Below are positions 10,933 to 23,423 of a DNA stretch of 64,000 nucleotides, in pieces. A model generated the notes under the pieces. The model was given only the letters and a program-made list of their open reading frames with translations. It searched no databases and had not been told where the DNA came from. Each line of letters opens with the position of its first letter. Position 1 is the stretch's first letter. The translations under genes and the position numbers were made by a program. Source of the DNA: Adiantum capillus-veneris (taxonomy: Eukaryota > Streptophyta > Polypodiopsida > Polypodiales > Pteridaceae); contig CM043944.1 of the NCBI GenBank assembly GCA_014529385.2, positions 59,448,268 to 59,512,267 of the forward strand. Direction: 5' to 3'.

Positions 10933-12896
10933 CTTTAATGGGAGAATTGCACCCATTGAAGAAGAGAAATAAGATTGGAAGTTGGTGGTAGCTCTTGGAG
11001 TCTCCTATAAGTAGCATTGCACATCAATGGTGAACTTTGGTCTTTGTCATTTAGAGTTTTAAAACTTTGTTGAATGTAACGTTCAACTCGTGGGTATGAA
11101 AGATGTGGAAGATGGTGTGCAAGGCATCTCATGGGGAGGAAAAACATGTGGCAAATGGGGTGCGAGGAATCCCACAGGGAGGAGTACCTCGATTGGGGAA
11201 GATCAAGGCCATTGAGGGCCATGACTTCTCCATCAACCTCATAGAGCCAAGCGCATACATATCAACCTTCCGACCTTCAACGACAACCAGTTTTGATTAA
11301 CATGGCTATGGAAAGTGGATCGGCTAGTACTCAATTAGTTATCCCAACACAATTGGATTCATTAGAGCTAAAATTACATCACCATCCATGGAATACTGAG
11401 CCACCTCTCTAGCATGTATCAAAACCAATTTTTTATCTCTCACATACATCGCTACCGCTACCTCAAACGTTGAAGCAATGATGCCTAATGTGTCGCATGT
11501 GACCATAATGCTAACAACGCGAGTATCACCATGAACGATTCCTTTGCCCCTCATGAATCATCTTTATAGAGTTTGAAACGTCACACATATTAAATCAAAA
11601 CTCACATATGCATCAAAATGTGTATGGCAAGAAATCTTGGGAGAAATTCGGCAGAATCAATTGGAGCCTCCACAATTAATTAGGTCTACTATAAAAGAGG
11701 TAGTTTCTATGACACCTAGATCAGAACAAAGTGCAAGGCCGTGTAAAGACCATGATATACCCCGAGGGTCTAAGCTTCCCAATACTAAGGAGGCCTTACT
11801 TGATTTATAGTACACAAAGAATGAATCAGAGGTGTTGAGATAGAGCAAGATGGTGGAAGAATGTTAGAATATCATGATTTTTGTGCTAGTTAGTTTGTGC
11901 CAACAAGCACATCTTGTAAGCATAAGGATAGTGATGTCTTTCAAGTGTAAACTTTTAAAAAATCAGAATGAAGTGTATTGTGCTTTCAAATGAGCTTGAA
12001 AATTTATGTTGAGACGTTACATTGAAGGTGTGGTGCAGTCATGATGCATGCAGGGAAGAAGGGCACAGGGGCCACAAGTAGGAGAGAGGGGGGGAGGTGA
12101 TTATGAGATGCAATTAGGTCCTCACTCATCACAATTGAGTAGGCTGCCCAGATGGAGAATAGCTCAACCACCCACCATTGAGGAAAAAATCTTATGCTAC
12201 TTCTTCTCTACCCTGAAAAAGGGTGAAGCTATCTGAATCGCAAAGATCCCCATTGCCAAAGAACATGTATGCAGGGCGGGGGAAGAACAAATCAGGTTCT
12301 CTGTGTGTGTGTGTGCGTGTGTGTCTCACCGAATGACATCGACTACCTCTCACATTACACCAGGCTTATGTGTATATGTGTGTGTGTGTGTGTGTGTCAA
12401 TTGAGCACTTATGGTTCAAGCCTTTGCACAAATTACTTGAGAGTTATTTTGATTAAAGAAGCTGTGTAAGGTGTTAATTTTTTCTCTATGTTTTAGTATC
12501 TCTTGTATGCATGAAGTGTGGGATACATATCATTTCCCAATAAATAGAAAAATTACCCTTTGACATGGATAGCCTTGCATCATATTATCTTGTGACATTG
12601 GGGGTGTGCAAGCCGATGCAAAGCTCCCAAGCTCAACAACCCAGTGCAAGACAAATTTTATATTATAACAAAAGATTTCAATGTTGTTCATGGCCTCTAA
12701 GATGCCTCTACATGGGATGGTGCCGACCCCAAACTAGTGAAGTGGGACAAATCATTGATGTGGAGTAGTTTAGTGTATTCAAAGAGCCAAATGAGTTTGC
12801 AGTCAATATCACGTTAAATGCAATTGCATACATAACAATATGTATGACCATATCATGTAGCTGCACTAGAGGGTGTACCAAAAGGCCCCAACCAAC
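10933..12896. other. Degraded, mostly non-coding sequence
   Basis: A plus-strand stretch at about 11620-11806 stays open for some 60 codons and ends at a stop, but matches no family I recognise. Two short (TG)n tracts lie at 12301-12324 and 12377-12398. It probably contains the remains of the element that began at 10922, but nothing diagnostic is visible. Confidence 0.4.
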
Positions 12897-13298
12897 ATGG
12901 AGATCAAATCTACATTTGCAAAGGGTCTTGTAGAAGAATTTAGTCCGGAGGCAATTGCAAGCGGTTCAACCATGGAGTTCCATTGGGTTGAGTTTTCTAT
13001 CCAGCATTTGCAAGACCTTTGAGAAAAAGGATACTATGTCCCAAAGTGGAGGATGCGTAATTTCCATTGTTCTTGCCAAAGAAACGAGGAGGGGTCTATT
13101 AAAATGAAGGAGGACTACTCATGCCAAGTAGCTACGAATATTGACAAATCTACCAAGGTGACACGCCTCTCTCACCATAGCACTCACCAAGGGGTAGAAA
13201 TCCTATCATATTTTGGCCTTGAGGATTTGCAACACATAAAGTTTGTCGGCATGATCATCTCAAAAAACATCTGCAGGATGCTAAACAACATCTCGTGA
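12897..13298 (+). pseudogene. Unrecognised ORF with one stop
   Basis: From the ATG at 12897 a frame reads MEIKSTFAKGLVEEFSPEAI and continues to IISKNICRMLNNIS at 13298, about 133 codons, broken only by a TGA near 13020. Composition is protein-like (mixed charge, a cluster NFHCSCQR), which sets it apart from its AT-rich surroundings. I do not recognise the family. A transposon-derived fragment is more likely than a host gene, because the flanks are repeats. Confidence 0.25.
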
Positions 13299-16200
13299 AT
13301 GTAAGACAAGATTTTGAAGCTACGAGGGTTTTGAAAGCAAGCAATGCTAGGGTTAGCCAAGTTGTGGTTGCTATGTGACAGAAGCTTCCTGATGCTGACA
13401 ATGAATTGTAGAGTATACTATAGAGCCACAATCTCAATGTAAAGTGAAAGTAAAGACATTGGATGGTTTGGGGTTTCCTCATAGTGAGTACACGCCCATT
13501 GATGCTGAAATTGATATAACTTGTCATTGTGTAAGTATCCATGACTTTTGTTCTTGCACCTTATGTTTGGAATGTGGCCTAGACTTGTTTTCTTATGTAG
13601 TTCTCAGTGAGCTAGAATAAGATATATAAGAATTCTGATGAGGCCGAGTGGAGGGCAAAGAACCATCGGAGAGAAAGGGAGGCTCGTGAAGAAGCTGAAA
13701 GGCATGGGAAGGAAAGTCTCAAGTGGGAAAGATTAGAGAATCAGTAGAAACTTGAAGTATAAAGGCAAATGCACAAACTAAATGCTCAATGAAGATAGGA
13801 GAACAAACACACTAGGTACTACAAGTACAAGTGCCCTAGGCACCACAAGCGTTTTCAAGAGTAGGAGACTCTTTGCATACTTGTTAAATTATCTAGTATG
13901 ATGGAAAGTTGTAATATAATGATGAGATTCCCGTTTAAATGTTCATACTTGTTCTGACTTCTTTTCCAAATAGTAAGGATCAAATGTTTTACTATCGTGT
14001 TTTTTGGGGCCATACCTTGTGCACCGTTGGCATACATTTTGGTCTTGTAATTTGTTGTTGCCCAGAACTAACATGATAGATCCTCCGCCCAACCTCCCTT
14101 TTTAGCCACCTGGCCTAGGATCCCTTCTCCACTAGCAACTAGCCCTTGTCCTGGTCCTTGTCCTCCAGGGTGGCCCTTGGCATGACATCACTCTCCTCTT
14201 GGAGAAGCGTTTTCGTCCTCAAAATAAAGTGGTTTTATCTTCATAAGAACACTATTTTTTTCCACAATGGCATCCTTTTAGATCCATCTATAAATTGGAT
14301 TGGAGCACGGTTCAATAGGAGGTTCAATGAAACCAAGAATAACATCTTGATTTTCCACATTGTTGTCCCTTTGCAACCATCCGATATGGAACTGGCCCAT
14401 ATCCATCATAGCGGGTAGACTCCATTTAGAACTCACTTAATATGGTAAATGAGTTATCACAACTAAGATGTACCCAAAAGATTACCTCTTTTCACTTTTC
14501 GTTAATTGGTTGACGTAACTAATTAGCAAAGTTTAAGTCCTTGACTTGTGATCTTATCGCATTAGTAATTAACCCCACCATAACTAGTGTTCAAGGTTGA
14601 GAGCCTAACTTACACATGAAGAGAGTAAACCTAGTTGCAAACATGCTTGACCTTATGGTTAGCAAACTCCAACTAGAGAAATACATGCTTTTTAATTGGA
14701 TTTCTTGGTTCTAATGTATGCTCTTTGAATATCCTTTAACACAAGATTACACTTGTAATTTGCACATCCTCTTTGGATAATTGAGAGTTTTGAGGTCTGT
14801 TTCCCCATGGTTTATAGACAGTCTTCCAAAAGGACTAGTAAATGGTAATCACAACATTGCTGAGGAATCAACATTGTCATAAATAACCATCTTGGTTAAC
14901 TTGAAATACCCACAAGCACCCAGACCGAGCCATGACCTCTATTGGTGATTGTTAGATCTATGTCATGAATGTGCATGCGGCTCCGAATCAGCCTTTGTTG
15001 AACACTAGGGCCCATAACACCTAGTGTGCATGCATTTATAAAAAGCAGACCCAAAATTACATATCCATGATCATACTTTCCCATACTTATGGCAAATGTG
15101 ATGCTCAAAGCACACATGAAAGAGGAGTGTAAATAGTTCTAGAAAGAAACTAGATATCGTATACTGTAATCATTTGTAAGCCTTTTCAAAAAAATTGAAT
15201 CATAATAGATTGTGAAACATAAATCACTTCTAGGTACAAATAGTGGAAAATTCTCATTAACAACACATAGCCTTGCTATATGCATAAAAAAACCATCCAT
15301 TAATGTTGTTTAGTGAAACTTTTAACCTTAACAAGATGTTCTAAGTATCCGCCAACAATTTTTGGCCACTTAAACTGTTCCTAATACTACATGCTCAAAA
15401 TGGTCTATAAAACGGATGTGACTATAGCACCTAGGAACTTTATCGCGACACATAATTGATATGACATGCGACAATATCAGTCCCAGAGACTCATATTCTC
15501 CACATGTGGAATATGTCTTGAAAAAGGATATCTAAAAAAAGAAAATCCTTCAAGTACAAGGTGTATTTGTGTGTGAAGATGACTATAAGCACTCTACGAC
15601 ATGAGTGATAGGGACCCTCGTTATCTTTACTCCACATTGGCTAAATTGAACTTTTTGAGTTCCTAGACCATGTTGTATCCCATGTGACAACATGTGCCAA
15701 AGAAAACCATACATATAGGTCCATAATTGCATAATGTAGGAATGGATGTTGGACACTACAGTTTAAAATAATTTGCTTCTACATGACCTTATCATGTCTC
15801 TTAAAGAGAAAAATGGATGAAAATATAGAAGTTTATGCATCCTACTCGAAAAATTAAACAAAAATATATTAAAAAAATAAACAAAATCAAATCACATTCA
15901 TACCCAGAGGTTGAGCATAGTGTTCACTTATTTATAGCCAAAGACACCTGCCCAAATGTCCCACCTGCAAAGGCCTAGGATCACTAATTGAAAGTTAGTG
16001 AAATTCAAGTAGTATTGCACATGTAACCCTAGGTGTTGCCTTTGCAATCCAAACCCCTTAGTTAAAATCTACATCGTAAAACACCTTGGTTAGACTTTGC
16101 AAGGAAAATACTCAACTAGCAGCCAATAGTGATTGAAGACTACTTTGGAAGTTAAAATTGTCCACTACCCAACTTGTGGACTTCTTTTCTTGAAAATGCA

Positions 16201-19200
16201 AGTTTGGAGATTCCAAGAATTGACCATCAATACTTAATAAGTGATTTAGTAATCATGAGTTGGGTCTTACCCTAGAACGGTGCTTGTATAGACACTATTA
16301 GTGCTATAGATAAAATAGAAGATCCACTCAAGTTGGAATCGTATTCACAAGTGGATTTTTTCTAGACCTAAAAGTCCATAATCTTGCGTTTTTGTGAATA
16401 GCCGTGCTATCTAAACTACCTATTTGAGTTGCTTCTGGGGAACCAAGTAAACAAGCCTAGTCATAGAACACCGCAACAAACTACTACCATTGCATCATCT
16501 ATACACCATGGTAGAGAGAAGCCTTTACGAGTTTAAGACTTTTAAAAACTTAACTTGATCTTCACACTTAAAGTATAAGTGCTAAATTAAGGTCCAAAAA
16601 ACGCTAATGGTAAGAATCTTACTTGTCCATTAGAATCAATGGGTACTCATCTAGATAGAATTGTTTAATATTGAAAGAATCACTGATGGATTACAAATAG
16701 ATGGCTCTTATCCATTTAAAAATAGAATTCTCTTAGCCCTTTGCAAATAGATGGTTCTTAGCCCTTCCTGCTACCATATTGTTATAGAAAGATTTTAGTA
16801 AAATCCTTCCTAATGTCACTTTTCCCATAGAGAATTAGGAACGAGAGAGAGAGAGAGACTGCTAGGTTGAGAAAAATACCTTATTCTACTATGTTGTTTA
16901 CCCCCTCCATATGCCTCTGTGAAAAAAATGGATGTGTGGTATCTTATCCTATAAGCGTACAATAGTGTGCTTGTACAACGCTCTCGTAAAGAGAGGTAAC
17001 ATAAGTCACATCTTGACACACCTACCTTGTATGTGGTCGTGACTGTACCAGAATGACTTAGGTATGGCACTTTGAATAAAAATAAATAACAAATGTTTGC
17101 AGACATCAGTAACTTTCATCCTCTTGATAGAGTAGCTAGTTTTATAGTAAAAGTGTATACAATGATGGGGTTTCAAATGTCCATCATACTTGTACGCCAT
17201 GCATACATATCAAAAAATAGAATAATAAGCCCTTGGATTCAATGACAGCCTCAACTATATGAGCCCCTAGTATACGTGGCTTGCACAATTATACTAGCAT
17301 GGATACATCACAATGTGTCATTGCATAAATTGTGAGCTTATATCCACATAGTGCCAAAGATATGTGCCCTTATTGTTGATCTAAAGTCTATCAATAATAC
17401 CTTGGCACCTAAGAGAAGCCTTGCTTCGCATAAAGTCTCGCAAAGCACTTTGATTTGCACATTTGAGAAATCTTTTTTAAATAAAAGGTTAAATTACAGA
17501 AGAAACAAGCAAAACTTGAAGTTTACTAACCTTGTTGCCCACTTGTGGCCAGGTTTTTGGTAATGCATAAGTAAGAAATTCGCTCAAATCTTGCTCATAG
17601 CCATATGTACCACTCGAGTGAGTTGGCATATGTATCATATGCGCCCTCTTGTGACGTGAAAACATGCAGACATCTTGGTAAGTTTCCTCCACGTTCGTAT
17701 GCTAATAGCATATTCCAAACTTTGGAAACCGCTATGCCAAATGTTGAAAGAGAAGCCTTTCTTCACATAAGCACTCATGGAGTTCTGGTGCTCATAGCTA
17801 ACAAATACTCTTGCCAATTACAATTTCTAGCAAACAAAAGTCAACCTTGTCGAGCATTCACAGATAATTCACCTTGTTGAATTGTGAAATATATGGAAAA
17901 AAGAAAAAAAAATACTTGCAGGATATGTACCTCATACCTGCTTGGCTTGATTATCGCTTTCCTTAATCATATAGATTTGTCTTAGAAAAATAGTTTTCCT
18001 AGGAGCTATGTCCTAGAAAAATTGCAATGTTGAATAAAATAGAGAGAAACTCCTATCAATTTCTCAATCTGAAACAAATGGTCGTCCATGCCAAGTAGTC
18101 GGCCATGTCGAGTACCTTTGCCGCAAGTCTAGTAATAGGCTGTGCCGATCTCCTTGAGATGCCCAAACATTATCGATTTGCTATGTATTTGCATGATACA
18201 ACTTATTATCCTACATGCCTTTGCATGATAAAGCTTAGTAGCCCAACTTTGGATGCTAACCTTCGTGTTAAATACATGTGCCCAATGTTGAGGGCAAAAT
18301 ATTTCAAAAGAATGAATTTTTGTACTTTGCCCTTGCCGAGCAAAGGCAACCTTTGCTTGGTGTGCTGGAAATACGAGAGGTCAAGAGGTGGAAGACTTGC
18401 AAAAGTAATCAAGATCTAATCCAATATTGTGAATAAGGCACAAGCTATCTTAATAGGAGAAAATGAATAACATTTATATTCATATATTGGTGTTTTTTTA
18501 TTTTCCCTACCTGTGTATGATTTAATGAGGTGTTTATTGACACCAACATAAAAATAAACATTTGAGGAAAAAAAGGTGTTTCTGAACACCACCATTTTCT
18601 TGAGAATCTACCTCTTTGTCTAATGTAGCACAAGGACTCAACCCCGGGGAGGTCACCTAATAAAAATGTAACCTATCACGTGAGTTCAACATAAGGGTAT
18701 TTAAAGTTCTTGAAACTGACAGAAATATATATATAGAAGGGCATTATTTTTTCAAATTTGAAAATAACTTATAGATTTTAAAAGGAAAGGGTACATTATA
18801 TTCTTAACAAAATTCACAAATAAGGGGTTTTACAAACACATCTTGAACGCACGTGATATGGTAGTTTTACACATAGTGAACCCCCCGAGGACTCAACAAC
18901 AAAAATTATGTATAACATCCAAAATTAAACAAATATTTTCCAAATCAAATGGGAAATAGGACTCTGTAGGCATTGAAATCAATTCCAAAGTTGTGACATT
19001 TTTATATTTTATCTAAAATGATGTTATTATTGTCCTCGACGGTGATGAGATCTTGGGCACATCAATTTCTATATTTACTGTATTGACAATATCTTTCATT
19101 AGACCTAAAACAAGAATAATGAAAAGAATAAAGAAATGTTCTTTTAGTGTATTTATTGTAGATAGAAAAGCAATGATAAGAATACAAAAATAACAATCAT

Positions 19201-19685
19201 ATTGATGTGCATGTATAACTAACTTGTTTCTCTTTTGATGGCCATGCTTTCTTTTTTCGAAATATTTCACTGATCTGTCTATGAACAATCTCATCTCTAT
19301 ATAGTTTGCAAAACCCTTAATGTAAGTGTCTCAGCAGTAACCTGCTATGTTAAGTGGCTGCTTATGCTTTTTCATTGGATACTCTCAAGGCTTGTCCTAG
19401 GGATATTTCCTTGAGGCAATGTTTTGCTTCAAAAGGTAAACAAGTCTCTGCAAGGGTATCGAAATAATACCGCTATGTACATTGGTGTACATTGAGGAAA
19501 CATCATGAATGGTGTGAAAGAGCTGAGAATGTGTTCATGATAATAGAGACAAATCAAAGTAGGATAGAGTTATGGAGAGTCAAGTGTAGGCTAATGAGAC
19601 AATCCCAAAAATCAACATAAAGAAAGATCTCTTGAGACATCAGTTAGTTACAAAGTGATTATTCCACAGATGCTTTATAAAAAAA
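13299..19685. other. Long stretch with no recognisable gene
   Basis: AT-rich sequence with many short chance ORFs on both strands. A charged stretch at 13640-13760 could be the remains of a coiled coil. No LTR termini, primer sites, transposase motifs or RNA genes were seen. The left end of the Helitron should lie somewhere in the last kilobase or so, but no convincing terminal hairpin plus CTRR was found. Confidence 0.5.
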
Positions 19686-20480
19686 TCAATGACATGGAGA
19701 AATTTCAAGAACTATTTGAATACATATTGAGCTGGCCACACTGAGATGTTTTTGATGAATTCTGTGCACAATGTCAAGTGGAACAGGGCAAAATATATCA
19801 GGAGTTAGTAGGTTGAGAGTTCTGAGATTTTGACAGTCTGTGATTTGTGACAACATGACATAGGCAAGGCCTGGTGCAAATGCATCTCTAAAGATAACAA
19901 GAACTTTTCTAGAGATTGTTTCACCTTGTGCCTTGCGTCCAGTCATGGCATATGCAAGTGTCAAGGGGAATGTGGATTTATGATAGGTACACTTAATCTC
20001 ATCTATGGTTGGTTTTATTTCGCAAATAATGTTCAAGAATGGAAGCAATCCAGGGTCCGTTGCATGTATTACAGAGCATGACATCTTGTAGAAAGTTGCA
20101 TGTAGCCAGTGGATCGAGCTTGTGATATGGCATGTGTAACAAAGTTCCTGTGCATGATTACAAATTGGGGGTAGTTGGGCAAGATCACCAAGCAAGACAA
20201 CACATTTTTTGTTGAAAGGATTTTCCAATGTAGCACTTGTTACATTGAAAAATTATCTTACGATAAGGTCAAAAGTTGTTTGGGTTACCAAGGATAGCTC
20301 GTCTATGATTATAACATCTACCTCTCATTGGTCTTGTGAATAGAGAGAGAATACTTTTGATTCTTGGTTGGTATCTTGAACTGGTAATTCATTGTAGATG
20401 CGATGCTGTTAAGTCTTGTTATCACTCCGGTGGATGCAGTTATTATGACACTCATGCTTTGTTCAATGTATTCATACGTC
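19686..20480 (-). pseudogene. PIF1-type helicase domain of Helitron Rep/helicase
   Basis: The 5'-3' DNA helicase half of the Helitron protein, which unwinds the element for rolling-circle transfer. In order on the minus strand: SVIITASTGV (near 20430), Walker B in VIIIDELSLVTQTTFD (about 20280-20320), KKCVVLLGDLAQLPPICNH, and near the C-terminus LAYAMTGRKAQGETI with GLAYVMLSQITDCQNL. These match PIF1 motifs Ib, II, III, V and VI. The Walker A loop (GxxGTGKT) is not readable. The frame is broken upstream of 20228 by stops; the terminal 180 codons are open. Confidence 0.8.
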
Positions 20481-20599
20481 AATATCCAATTAGATGTGTT
20501 TTTCTACTCCACAGTGTGCCTATCAGAATGTCAAACCATTCCTGAAAGTCAATAGTTTATTGTATATGCTCAATTGTTCCATTGTGAGTTTTGAGTCGT

Positions 20600-21753
20600 T
20601 GACAATAGTGAAATCCTTTAATATGGGCAATGACTGCAGTCAATGATGGTCCATGGTTGAGTCATTGTTTCATTTTCTCTTTGTAATGTAGTCTTTTGAA
20701 GTATCATATGCACAAGCTGATCGATTTGTTCACTAACTAAAATATTTTGTTGTGTATACTCTATAATGCACATCTCCAAGTCCTTGTTTCTTTGGATCAA
20801 ATACCTCGTCTGACACTCAATGAAGTAAGACCCCTTTCTATTATCAAGGGATAGTAGCTCTGCCTCTCTTTTAAGCATGCATGATGCAGCAAGATGTTGT
20901 AGAAGAAGGCCTTACGTGGTGTCTTGGATGGTATTCGATGAACTTGAGCAATCTTCTATGATGTTTGATGGCACTGCTTTAGTTGTCTAGCAAAGGTGTG
21001 GATTGTGCACTTTGTGATGACCTTGCTTCAACAATGTAGTTTTTATGGTACTCAAAGAATGTTAAGTTTTCAAGGGCGGTTGGTCTAGCCTAATACAAAT
21101 CAATAGGGTGCATCACAACATTGTGTGATTTGGACATGATTTGTTGTTTAAGCTCTAGAGGCAATGAATGTATGTAGAACCTATCATTGCTTTTCATTAT
21201 GATTGAAATTTGCAAGCAGTTCAAAGAAACTTATGTGGAAAAAACACACTTTGTCAAAAGTGCAACAGCTATCAAGTGTAGCTTAATTTTGTCAAGTCCT
21301 TCCAAGCCTAATTTTACGGCTGCCTCTATAGGTATGTTTAATGTTCCAATTTCTTTATTCTTCATTGAGTACTTGATCATATAATATGATAAAGATGATT
21401 TTGTGACACGCTGGATATTCATATGAGTGCCCCGAAGGAGAAGAACAATTACATGGTAAGGAACCACATTTCAATCTTTGTAAGTAGAGTTGGATGAGGA
21501 TTTGGTTGAATATCATACAAAAATCCATATTTGCACTTGCCATTGTTGTTGTGCACACGACATGCATCATGAAACGCATGAATTTTCTTCTTAAGGATGA
21601 ACTCGCAAAGCATCCTTGCATGCATGTCATTGGAAAGTGCAACAGGGATATGAGCAAAAATCGTTGATACTGTTTGCCTGATGTCGTTCTCATCCACCCA
21701 TAGATAGACATGGGCATAGAGAGATACCCTGTTTTGGATGTCATACCATACAA
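20600..21753 (-). pseudogene. Rep (HUH nuclease) region remnants of the Helitron
   Basis: The part that would nick and join DNA. On the minus strand, RVSLYAHVYLWVDENDI (about 21689-21731) matches the HUH segment usually read PHAHILLWL, with the first His replaced by Tyr. Then come HDACRVHNNNGKCKYGFLYD and VPYHVIVLLLRGTHMNIQ, the region after the nuclease core. DLYxARPTALENLTFFEYHK near 21060-21100 and further degraded text lead toward the helicase. Several frameshifts and stops interrupt it. Only about 60 bases separate the HUH segment from DUF6570, so much of the N-terminal Rep domain is deleted. Confidence 0.65.
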
Positions 21754-21816
21754 GGTGGTGATGATTTCAGCCTAGGATGTGACTTCCCTACAAGATGTAG
21801 TGATTCATGAACTATT

Positions 21817-22677
21817 TTAATCAATTGTGAAAGAGAAATGTACATTCAACTGGGCAATCTTTTCAGAGAGGTTGAAGGTTGCACGCATTGTGAGCAGGGG
21901 TCGCACAATGCCGCTTAGGTAACATCTATCGTATTCAAGTTTCTGTTTGATTCCCACAAGCACAGAGGCCTCATCCTCAATGAAGCAAGGCAGGACAACT
22001 TGGCTCTTCTCCAAGTTGGCGAGCACATTGACAACGCTACCTCTAAGCCCATACTGACCATCATATGTCAGTTTGCGTATCTTGGCAAAGGGGATACGAA
22101 TGGAGACCAAGAGTGCCTCTACGGGGCTTAGGTTTGACACAAAGGGAAGTGCTGGATTGAACCCTATCTCTTGCAAGCTCCAAAGGAAATTGCTACCGCT
22201 TGTCAAGTGTTTCTTGCACTGGCTGCAAACATACACATCCCCATAGCGTCTTCGCTTCCTCGAAGTGGATTATGCAACTAAAGGTAGAAGCTGACGTGTT
22301 AGCTGGCATCATAATAGAAAGCGTCCACATTTTTTGCAGGGTGTAATGGGATTGTCCTTGATGCTTTTGTTGTATCTCTTAATCGGCTTGCTCAACCTGC
22401 CATGGGTGCATCGTATTTGAGCACCGGTGACCAAGCCCTTCTCTTTCTTTAGGCATGAAAGCTTGCATTTCACGGCCTGGGTTGTGTGCAACGTGTGTGG
22501 GTGCTTGGCCTGGAACATGCGGACCACCTCAACATCAGGCAAAGCCTCATGCAACAAGGATAGCCGATGCAAAGTGGCCACCTCATCTTCTTTCCATCCA
22601 ACACGTGCACGGCTTGAGCACGTTGTGAAGGTATGCGATGCCATTGCTTGTTTCTGAGAGCATAATGCCCTTAGCAA
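21817..22677 (-). pseudogene. DUF6570 and N-terminal region of Helitron Rep protein
   Basis: The minus-strand reading gives CKKCGRFLL and then YVCSQCKKHLTSG, a cysteine-pair region. It continues with LPFVSNLSPVEALLVSIRIP, FAKIRKLTYDGQYGLRGSVVNV and KQKLEYDRCYLSGIVRPLL, the pattern of the DUF6570 domain that precedes the Rep domain in many Helitron proteins. Upstream, VGWKEDEVATLHRLSLLHEA at 22677-22400 is open but unassigned. One stop lies near 22308. The frame ends at 21817, just before the HUH remnant. Confidence 0.65.
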
Positions 22678-23136
22678 GAAATGGTTTTGATGGCATCCCC
22701 AAGATGATTGTTCTCATGCTTCCACTTCTTTTCAAATACACTTTTAACCTACAGCTCGCAAAGCAAGCAAAGTCCATTAACACGTCCAGGCTAAGAGCAA
22801 GTGAATTGGTGTATGTTGAATACAAAGATGAGAATTCAAGATGAGAATTCTGTGGCCGACATTGCGCTAGTGGCCCTGTCAGTAGGGAAGAAGAGGCATG
22901 CACCCGGGACATCATGTCTTTCAAGAAAGAAGCTCTAAAACAAGTCGTTGAGCAAATTTGATCTAAGGTCATGCGGTGCACCTGCTGAGTTTTGGAGATG
23001 GTGTAGCGCGAGAAAGATGTCTAAATTGTTTGGAAACTGTGCCGTAAAAATGGTATCGACATCGCGTTCGGGCAAGTGAGTCATTGCAAAGGCACGCGAA
23101 GATTGTAAATATTCAGCCGTCTTGTGTGTTTGTTTG

Positions 23137-23323
<187 letters not shown>

Positions 23324-23423
23324 GTGCTTTGGAAGGTTGAAAAGATGGAGAGGAAGGAAGAGTAGAAAGCGAGTTATGGAGAGACACCACGGCAACAAGG
23401 CTCAAAAGCACGATACCATTTTC

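Noticed and set aside
14146-14418. 90-codon plus-strand ORF
   Set aside because: No family resemblance, biased composition and no supporting neighbours. The opposite strand has a GGD-like text seen near the end of some pol genes, but it is too weak to call.
18640-19685. Helitron 3' end
   Set aside because: No GC-rich hairpin followed by about ten bases and CTRR could be found on the minus strand. Short inverted repeats such as GGTAT...ATACC near 19447 are too weak.
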